Made by a program: the position numbers and the translations under genes. Positions 7,299-12,314 of a stretch of 12,314 bases of DNA are shown here, in pieces. This DNA is from Nitrospira sp. Its GTDB lineage: Bacteria > Nitrospirota > Nitrospiria > Nitrospirales > Nitrospiraceae. Within the stretch, counting starts at the first letter, position 1. Each line of letters begins with the position of its first letter. The stretch spans positions 31,079-43,392 of the forward strand of contig JABMDE010000018.1 in assembly GCA_015904055.1 (NCBI GenBank), in the 5' to 3' direction. The notes under the pieces are model-generated. The model ran no database searches. It was not told the origin of the DNA and saw only the letters and a list, made by a program, of their open reading frames with translations.

Positions 7299-7391
7299 AG
7301 GATTTCCCCATTTGAATGCTAACGCCCCCCCTGAGCTTGCGCTATGATGGGGCCAAGCTCGCACCTCACCGCACAACCAAGAAGACTCGGC
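7056..7391. other. Gene-free stretch: duplicated pepM leader and PsiF upstream region
   Basis: No gene was recognised here. Positions 7056-7298 are the second copy of the pepM leader (minus-strand Shine-Dalgarno at 7060-7069, conserved block 7121-7173). Positions 7299-7391 belong to the plus-strand PsiF-repeat gene. They contain a TATGAT hexamer at 7343-7348, about 44 nt before the preferred start codon. It resembles a -10 box, but no -35 at proper spacing is evident. Confidence 0.5.
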
Positions 7392-7736
7392 ATGTACAGA
7401 GCCATTCGTGCTCTCACATTGACGCTATTTGTACTGCGCCTTGGAATGACTCCCTTCGCCGTGGCCGAGCCAGACCGGCAAAACAAAATGAACGCCTGCA
7501 ACGAACAGGCGAATGCAAAGAGGTTTGGCGAAGGGAAAGGCGGGGAGCGGAAAGCGTTTATGAAGGAATGTCTCTCCGCAAAGTCGGAGAAAAGTGGAGG
7601 CGGGAAGGGAACTCAGCAGAACAAGATGAAGACCTGTAATACGGAAGCGGGCGACAAGAAGCTGCTGGGAGACGAGCGAAAGAAATTCATGAGCGACTGC
7701 TTATCAAACGAGTCAGCATCAAACCCTGCCGCTTAG
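7392..7736 (+). CDS. Small secreted PsiF-repeat protein
   Basis: This 114-residue protein has an N-terminal signal peptide ([19 protein letters not shown]..., likely cleaved after AVA, before EPD). It also has two PsiF repeats, each about 37 residues, with the pattern QNKM..CN.EA..K...GDERK.FM..CLS and two cysteines per repeat. It is therefore probably exported to the periplasm with disulfides. PsiF was named for phosphate-starvation induction in E. coli; its molecular function is unknown. I chose the ATG at 7392. An in-frame ATG at 7344 would put 16 residues before the signal peptide and overlaps a likely -10 hexamer (TATGAT). The stop TAG (7734-7736) overlaps the stop of the convergent cysE. 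No Pho box was recognised, so phosphate regulation is not claimed. Confidence 0.85.
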   Translation: MYRAIRALTLTLFVLRLGMTPFAVAEPDRQNKMNACNEQANAKRFGEGKGGERKAFMKECLSAKSEKSGGGKGTQQNKMKTCNTEAGDKKLLGDERKKFMSDCLSNESASNPAA

Positions 7737-8371
7737 GAGTTGCGGTCGTCGACTTTTTTGCGGAGTTCGATCAATTCCTGTTCGAGTGCCAGGAACCGGT
7801 CGCTGATGGGATCCGGCAAATCGACTTGGTCCATCGTCGCATCCGGCAGGCGTTCACCCTGTGACTTGATCACACGGCCCGGGACACCGATTACCGTCGA
7901 GTTGGCTGCGACGCTCTTCAAGACGACGGAATTCGCCCCGATTTTTACGTTATCGCCGATTGTGATCCCACCTAAGATCTTGGCGCCGGCTCCCACCACG
8001 ACATGATTACCGAGCGTCGGGTGTCGCTTCCCACGTTCTTTGCCTGTTCCCCCCAAGGTCACCCCTTGGAAGAGCGTCACATAATCCCCGATCTCAGCCG
8101 TTTCACCAATCACCACGCCCATGCCATGATCGATGAAAAATCCTGTCCCGATGGTAGCCGAGGGATGGATTTCAACTCCGGTCAACCAGCGAGCCAGTTG
8201 TGAAATCGCGCGCGGCAGAAAAGGAACTCCCATCGCTTTGAGCCGATGCGAAATCCGATAGGCCAGCAATGCATGGAACCCCGCATAGGTCAGAATGACT
8301 TCCAACGTGCTGGTCGCGGCAGGGTCTCGGTCAAAGACCGCTTGGAGGTCCTGTTTGATCTTCGCCAACAT
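7733..8371 (-). CDS. cysE: Serine O-acetyltransferase, short form (CysE/EpsC type)
   Basis: The enzyme acetylates L-serine with acetyl-CoA to O-acetylserine, the carbon acceptor for sulfide in cysteine synthesis. The N-terminal helical region ([35 protein letters not shown]) is followed by a left-handed beta-helix of hexapeptide repeats. That helix contains the conserved [20 protein letters not shown] (catalytic His 82), [25 protein letters not shown] and GVPGRVI. At 212 residues it is the short type, lacking the long N-terminus of E. coli CysE. The C-terminal helix replaces the usual hexapeptide tail. I chose the ATG at 8371, 20 nt after the ispF stop. An in-frame upstream start at 8413 would overlap ispF by 22 nt and add residues without family similarity. 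It is last in the ispD-ispF-cysE series. The stop overlaps that of the convergent psiF-like gene. Confidence 0.93.
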   Translation of the reverse strand: MLAKIKQDLQAVFDRDPAATSTLEVILTYAGFHALLAYRISHRLKAMGVPFLPRAISQLARWLTGVEIHPSATIGTGFFIDHGMGVVIGETAEIGDYVTLFQGVTLGGTGKERGKRHPTLGNHVVVGAGAKILGGITIGDNVKIGANSVVLKSVAANSTVIGVPGRVIKSQGERLPDATMDQVDLPDPISDRFLALEQELIELRKKVDDRNS

Positions 8372-8391
8372 GGGCCGATTATCTTCCGACG

Positions 8392-8868
8392 TCAGACCCG
8401 TTCGATCACACACACCGCGTGGGCAATCATACCTTCTTCTTTGCCGACGGCATCAAGTCCTTCTCCGCTCTTGACCTTCACATTGATCAGATCGGGATCG
8501 ATCCCGGCTGTTTCCGCCATCTTCTTCTGCATCGCCGCGAGATGCGTTCCAAGCCGCGGCGCCTGCGCCACGATGACCGTATCGATATTTCCCACCCGAT
8601 ATCCCTTGGTCTTCAGCTTCGACATGACATCTTCTAACAATTTCAGGCTTGAGATCCCCTTATACTTGGGGTCCGAGCTCGGATAGTGTCGACCCAGATC
8701 GCCTTCCCCCATCGCCCCCAAAAGTGCATCGCAGACTGCATGAACAAGGACATCCGAATCGGAATGGCCGAGCAACCCTTTACTGTGCGGAATTTCCACG
8801 CCACCCAGAATCAGTTTACGCCCAGGTCCGAGCGGATGTACGTCATAGCCATAACCGATGCGCATCAT
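8392..8868 (-). CDS. ispF: 2-C-methyl-D-erythritol 2,4-cyclodiphosphate synthase IspF
   Basis: IspF converts CDP-methylerythritol 2-phosphate to methylerythritol cyclodiphosphate with release of CMP, in the non-mevalonate isoprenoid pathway. The 158-residue length is typical. The zinc-site residues of DVHPL and [19 protein letters not shown] are visible, as are [14 protein letters not shown] and the C-terminal nucleotide loop. In that loop the usual TTxExLG is replaced by SGEGLDAVG, a Ser-Gly variant that keeps the glutamate. Two ATGs stand in tandem (8868 and 8865). The Shine-Dalgarno AAGGGGG is better spaced for the second, giving [10 protein letters not shown]. It follows ispD after about 110 nt and precedes cysE, so transcription from the ispD side is likely. 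The ispDF pairing is common among bacteria and supports both calls. Confidence 0.96.
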   Translation of the reverse strand: MMRIGYGYDVHPLGPGRKLILGGVEIPHSKGLLGHSDSDVLVHAVCDALLGAMGEGDLGRHYPSSDPKYKGISSLKLLEDVMSKLKTKGYRVGNIDTVIVAQAPRLGTHLAAMQKKMAETAGIDPDLINVKVKSGEGLDAVGKEEGMIAHAVCVIERV

Positions 8869-8911
8869 ACCCCCTTCATACTACTGGTACCCTAACACGC
8901 TGATCTACTAT

Positions 8912-8980
8912 GCTCACGCGTGTACTTCTTCTCTTCTCACTTGTCCGCTCAGTACGTATATTGCGTGAGCCCTGTGAGCC
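8912..8980. repeat. Inverted repeat with a 9-nt tandem echo between ispF and ispD
   Basis: GCTCACGC at 8912-8919 is the exact reverse complement of GCGTGAGC at 8963-8970. GTGAGCC is repeated 9 nt further on, at 8974-8980, overlapping the first base of the ispD stop codon. The element could form a hairpin in the ispD-ispF transcript. The spacing recalls the two larger 9-nt arrays in this window, but the unit sequence differs. Confidence 0.45.
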
Positions 8981-9717
8981 TACAGCTTGTCCTCTTTCAA
9001 CCGCGCTGCCAAAATCGCTTCGCCAATGACCATGTCTTCCGGTCTCGTTACTTTAATATTTTCTCCACTTCCCTCGACCACCGACACAGGATGTCCGAAC
9101 CACTCGATCAGATACGCATCATCGGTTGCTCGAACCCCTTCCGCATGAGCCTTCCGATGAGCCGCCAGCAACCAGTCTCGCCGAAATGCCTGCGGAGTCT
9201 GCGCCAGCCACAACGACTGCCTATCAACCGTACGCTCAATGATATGATCAGCCCCTACCTGTTTGACCGTATCCTTCATGGGAAGGGCAATAATCGCCGC
9301 TCCCTTCGCATGCGCCGTGGCGACGACCTCCTCCACCATGCGCTGCGTGAAAAACGGTCTTACCGCATCATGCACCACGACCACCTCGACATTGTCACGA
9401 GTCGCCTCAAGCGCATGCCGAACTGAATCTTGCCGTTCATGTCCTCCTGGCACTACTTTGGTCACCTTAGTAAAGCGGTGCTTGGCCACGATCTCGGTGA
9501 GGCAATAGTCCATTTCGCTCTGGGGAACAGCCAGAATGACCTCACTAATAACAGAAACGGCTTGGAGCACGCGGAGAGAATGAAGAATGAGGGGTTGCCC
9601 GCCGAGCGCAAGGAACTGTTTCGGCACCGAGCCGCCCATGCGAAGTCCTCGCCCGGCGGCCGGCACAAGTGCGACGACTAGCGGAGTCTGACGAGGAAGA
9701 GCGTCTGTCTGGTCCAT
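8980..9717 (-). CDS. ispD: 2-C-methyl-D-erythritol 4-phosphate cytidylyltransferase IspD
   Basis: IspD transfers CMP from CTP to methylerythritol 4-phosphate, the step two before IspF in the MEP pathway. The CTP-binding loop PAAGRGLRMGGSVPKQF (about residues 19-35) is intact. So are VVHDAVRPF, LAQTPQAFRRDWL, RATDDAYLIEWFG and GSGENIKVTRPEDM, all family signatures. Length (245 residues) is normal. The ATG at 9717 is the only sensible start. It has no Shine-Dalgarno and lies inside a 9-nt repeat array, so the first residues (MDQTD) are encoded by a repeat unit. It is preceded by htrA on the same strand with an 81-nt gap filled by that array and followed by ispF. Confidence 0.96.
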   Translation of the reverse strand: MDQTDALPRQTPLVVALVPAAGRGLRMGGSVPKQFLALGGQPLILHSLRVLQAVSVISEVILAVPQSEMDYCLTEIVAKHRFTKVTKVVPGGHERQDSVRHALEATRDNVEVVVVHDAVRPFFTQRMVEEVVATAHAKGAAIIALPMKDTVKQVGADHIIERTVDRQSLWLAQTPQAFRRDWLLAAHRKAHAEGVRATDDAYLIEWFGHPVSVVEGSGENIKVTRPEDMVIGEAILAARLKEDKL

Positions 9718-9787
9718 CTGGTTTGTCGGTTCATCCGATTCGCTTCATTCAGCCATACACACGAGACAGACCAGATAGACCAAGTGA
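9705..9787. repeat. Second mirror-symmetric 9-nt array, between htrA and ispD
   Basis: Five inverted-sense units at 9705-9749 (for example CCATCTGGT, TTGTCGGTT) are followed by a 2-nt centre (9750-9751). Four direct-sense units follow at 9752-9787 (for example ACGAGACAG, ACCAAGTGA). The architecture is the same as at 962-1081, and 14 nt are exactly shared: ACGAGACAGACCAG at 9761-9774 equals the reverse complement of 966-979. Inner units are more degenerate than outer ones. The array overlaps the first four to five codons of ispD. Confidence 0.8.
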
Positions 9788-9798
9788 TCTTCAGCCGA

Positions 9799-11367
9799 TC
9801 ATGGACGAAGCGTAAGATAAATCGTTCGTCCCTGTCGTTTCAACAGAAGCAGCACGGATTGGTCCTTCGGCAACTTGCTGGCCATCCGCTCGTACGCCTT
9901 GACCGAGGTCACCGCCTGGCGGTTTAGTTCCATAATCATATCGCCTTCACGAACGCCGAGCTCTTCGGCGGTGCTTCCAGGTTTCACCCGCACGATGACG
10001 ACACCACGCTCCCCGGACTTCAACCCATATCGGCTTGTAAGTTCTTCCGTCAGCTCTCGCACGTCAAGACCGGATAGCACACCGGTCGGTGTTGCCGAAT
10101 CACCCGCATCCTCCTCGCCCGATTGCGTCATCGACTTCGGCTGTTCGGCAATGGTCAACTCGATCGTTTTGGGTTTCTTGTCGCGAAGGATCTTGACCGT
10201 GACCTTCTTCCCGACCGGTGTCTGCGCCACCGCATTGCGGAGATGAGCCGAGGAATCCATGGGTTTGCCGTCATATTCGACAATGACATCGGCTCGCTCG
10301 AAGCCCGCTTTTTTGGCCGGGCTGTCGTCCATGACATCGCTGATAAGCACGCCTTTTGTCTCACTGACACCAAACTGAGACGCCAGTTCCGGCGTGAGAT
10401 CCTGAATTGATACACCAAGCCAGCCGCGTACGACTTTGCCGGTCTGCACCAGCTGTCCCATAATGGACTTGGCCATATTGCTCGGCACGGCAAAGCCGAT
10501 TCCCATATTGCCGCCGCTCTGGCTAAAAATAGCCGTATTGATACCCACCAATTCACCGCGCACATTGACCAACGCGCCTCCGGAATTACCCGGATTGATC
10601 GCCGCATCCGTCTGGATGAAGTCCTCATACTCCGCAATGCCCGCGGCTCGCCCCAGCGCACTCACAATGCCCAGTGTCACTGTCTGCGTGAGTCCAAATG
10701 GATTCCCGACAGCCAAGACAAACTCGCCGACTTCCAACTGATCTGAATCAGCCCAGGCCACGGTCGGCAAGCCTGTTGCCTCGATTTGGACTACGGCAAT
10801 ATCTGTTTTGGGATCGGTACCGATCAGCTTCGCCTTGAACTCCCGCTTATCAGACAAGGTCACGCGAATTTCATCCGCCTTACCGACCACATGGTTGTTG
10901 GTGATGATCATGCCGTTGGATTCGACAATGACGCCTGACCCCAACCCCCGCTCTTTGCGATCCTTCGGCTGCTGCTCAAACTTCCTGAAAAACTCGTCTC
11001 CAAAAAACTTGCGGAAAAGCGGATCGTCGAGAGGCCCCCCATGCGGGCCCTCTCCGCGTCCGCTGCTCTTGCTGGCATAGATATTCACGACCGCCGGCTT
11101 CACCGCCTTGGCAATGTCCACGAAGGTTTGATTGCCCCCACCCAGTATGGGCTGGGGTGCGGTCGAAACCGGTCGAGCCAGAGGGGAGCCTTGAGGTTCA
11201 AGAAGTGACGAGGATGGTTCAGGCACAGCATGGCCCGTCGGCATCCAACCAAGATCCGATGCCACGACGAAACCGATGATCATTCCCACTGTCAACAATG
11301 ACGCCGTGACGATCCATTTGCGTCCCCCCTGCGGAGACTTCTGTTCCTGATCCACCTGATTCATCAT
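9799..11367 (-). CDS. degP: HtrA/DegP-family periplasmic serine protease with two PDZ domains
   Basis: Proteases of this family degrade or refold damaged envelope proteins. The 522-residue protein has an N-terminal hydrophobic segment (about residues 19-37), a signal peptide or anchor, and then a proline/serine linker. A trypsin-like domain follows with the full triad: His in TNNHVVG (H159), Asp in DPKTDIAVV (D189) and Ser in NPGNSGGALVN (S262). PDZ1 covers roughly residues 310-405 (GWLGVSIQDL...) and PDZ2 the C-terminal ninety residues (RGVVIVRVKPGSTAEELGVREGD). Start: two tandem ATGs at 11367 and 11364 follow an AACAGG Shine-Dalgarno. The gene lies 32 nt after the aldolase stop on the same strand. 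A TATAAA hexamer near 11383 might give it its own promoter. DegP, DegQ and MucD cannot be separated by sequence alone. Confidence 0.94.
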   Translation of the reverse strand: MMNQVDQEQKSPQGGRKWIVTASLLTVGMIIGFVVASDLGWMPTGHAVPEPSSSLLEPQGSPLARPVSTAPQPILGGGNQTFVDIAKAVKPAVVNIYASKSSGRGEGPHGGPLDDPLFRKFFGDEFFRKFEQQPKDRKERGLGSGVIVESNGMIITNNHVVGKADEIRVTLSDKREFKAKLIGTDPKTDIAVVQIEATGLPTVAWADSDQLEVGEFVLAVGNPFGLTQTVTLGIVSALGRAAGIAEYEDFIQTDAAINPGNSGGALVNVRGELVGINTAIFSQSGGNMGIGFAVPSNMAKSIMGQLVQTGKVVRGWLGVSIQDLTPELASQFGVSETKGVLISDVMDDSPAKKAGFERADVIVEYDGKPMDSSAHLRNAVAQTPVGKKVTVKILRDKKPKTIELTIAEQPKSMTQSGEEDAGDSATPTGVLSGLDVRELTEELTSRYGLKSGERGVVIVRVKPGSTAEELGVREGDMIMELNRQAVTSVKAYERMASKLPKDQSVLLLLKRQGRTIYLTLRP

Positions 11368-11399
11368 ACCTGTTCCACGCGCTTTATATGTGTGCGATT

Positions 11400-12314
11400 C
11401 TACCGGACCTTGCCGGCATAGATGTCCATGATCGTATGGAGAAACGTGATCGCCTCAGCCTTCGGCCGTTGAAATGAGTTCCGGCCGATGATGCTGCCGA
11501 ATCCTCCCCCATCACGAATGGCCTTTGCCTCTTCAAACACATTTTTATCCTCGCTTTTCGCACCGCCTGAGAAAATAACGATCCGCCGCCCGTCAAACGT
11601 GCTCTGCACCACATGTTGAACACGCTCCGCCAATGTCCTGATCGGAATCTGCGACGATTCGTAGACCTTCTTGGCCGCAGCCTGTTCCAGATGCGCAGTC
11701 GGCAACTTCACCTTAACAATATGTGCACCAAGCTGAGCGGCAATATGCGCCGCGTAGGCCACCACATCGATAGCCGTTTCACCCTCTTTGCTGAGTGCTG
11801 ATCCGCGGGGATAGGACCAGACCACGACGGCCAACCCCTTCTCCTTTGCCTCTTCGGCGATCGCCCTCAACTGCTCATACATGGCATTGCAATGGACTGA
11901 CCCGGGATAAATCGTAAACCCCACGGCGCTGCAACCAAGCCGAAGGGCATCCTTCACGCTACCGGTGACCGACGGAAGTGGATCTTTGTCGTCATGCAAC
12001 ACATCATGATTGTTCAACTTAAGAATCAGCGGAATCTGCCCGGCGAAGTGGCCCGCGCCGGCTTCTAAAAATCCCAGTGGCGCTGCATAGGCATTGCAAC
12101 CGGCGTCAATGGCGAGTTGAAAGTGATAGTGCGGATTGTAGCCTGGCGCGTTCGGCGCAAAGCTTCGTGCCGGCCCATGCTCGAACCCTTGATCGACCGG
12201 CAGAATGACCAGCTTACCGGTCCCTGCCAACTTGCCGGACCGCAGCATGCGCGCAATATTGGTCTTCGTACCGGCATTATCGCTGCCATACCAGCTTAGA
12301 ATCTCTTGAACCCG
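11400..12314 (-). CDS. fbaB: Class I fructose-bisphosphate aldolase (DhnA/FbaB type), 5' end missing
   Basis: The enzyme reversibly splits fructose 1,6-bisphosphate to dihydroxyacetone phosphate and glyceraldehyde 3-phosphate through a Schiff-base lysine, in glycolysis/gluconeogenesis. The frame stays open to the right edge (RVQEILSWYGSDNAGTKTNIARML...). The internal ATG at 12248 is therefore not the true start, and only a few N-terminal residues are missing. Conserved archaeal-type/FbaB features are LVILPVDQGFEHGPARSF, VGFTIYPGS, VVVWSYPRG, HIVKVKLPT (the region of the Schiff-base lysine) and IFSGGAKS...GGGFGSIIGRN (phosphate binding). At 305 or more residues it fits the short bacterial class I family. 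htrA follows closely on the same strand and may be co-transcribed. There is no evidence for a class II (metal) aldolase. Confidence 0.93.
   Translation of the reverse strand, partial: RVQEILSWYGSDNAGTKTNIARMLRSGKLAGTGKLVILPVDQGFEHGPARSFAPNAPGYNPHYHFQLAIDAGCNAYAAPLGFLEAGAGHFAGQIPLILKLNNHDVLHDDKDPLPSVTGSVKDALRLGCSAVGFTIYPGSVHCNAMYEQLRAIAEEAKEKGLAVVVWSYPRGSALSKEGETAIDVVAYAAHIAAQLGAHIVKVKLPTAHLEQAAAKKVYESSQIPIRTLAERVQHVVQSTFDGRRIVIFSGGAKSEDKNVFEEAKAIRDGGGFGSIIGRNSFQRPKAEAITFLHTIMDIYAGKVR

Noticed and set aside
8672..8683. Perfect 12-bp palindrome TCCGAGCTCGGA
   Set aside because: It lies inside ispF in a conserved YPSSDP segment, so the bases are explained by coding. There is no sign of a regulatory site.
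11338..11370. Two 9-nt-spaced CCTGAT motifs (seen on the plus strand) at the htrA start, resembling the arrays upstream of tatD and ispD
   Set aside because: There are only two units and no mirrored arm. They fall in codons for NQVDQE, so chance or codon bias is sufficient.

Overview
This window looks like a chromosomal segment of a Gram-negative, moderately GC-rich bacterium. I infer a Nitrospira-like member of the Nitrospirota from the style of the encoded proteins and the gene mix (class I DhnA-type aldolase, short CysE, PsiF-repeat protein, fused PEP mutase, short periodic intergenic arrays). That assignment is an inference. No rRNA or other marker gene is present to prove it.

Layout: 1-953 holds the 3' part of a class I DAHP synthase gene, entering from outside the window. 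A 120-bp mirror-symmetric array of 9-nt units (962-1081) separates it from tatD (1088-1861). Convergent to tatD is a YacP/NYN-type ribonuclease-like gene whose reading frame is broken near its 3' end. Divergent from that are a periplasmic AMIN/amidase_3 cell-wall hydrolase gene and, 11 nt further on, truA. Convergent to truA is a 544-residue fusion of PEP mutase and a nucleotidyltransferase (4532-6166, minus). Its 5' two-fifths and its leader are repeated directly upstream as an 889-bp tandem duplication (units 5521-6409 and 6410-7298). The upstream copy is a truncated pepM. Next comes a small secreted PsiF-repeat protein (plus strand). The rest is a minus-strand series read from the right edge: class I fructose-bisphosphate aldolase (5' end outside the window), an HtrA/DegP protease with two PDZ domains, ispD, ispF and cysE. 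A second 9-nt mirror array (9705-9787) lies between htrA and ispD and runs into the ispD start codon.

Most genes are housekeeping: the shikimate entry step, two consecutive-family MEP isoprenoid enzymes, serine O-acetyltransferase, tRNA pseudouridylation, envelope remodelling and proteostasis, and glycolysis/gluconeogenesis. The accessory signal is the phosphonate-type fusion gene. It stands without a visible phosphonopyruvate decarboxylase or aminotransferase and has been partly duplicated.

The observations most worth following are the two mirrored 9-nt arrays, which share a 14-nt exact match and may belong to an undescribed interspersed repeat or RNA-hairpin family; the pepM partial tandem duplication with mostly synonymous divergence; and the apparent frameshift in the NYN gene. 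No tRNA, rRNA, CRISPR array, insertion sequence or phage gene was recognised.
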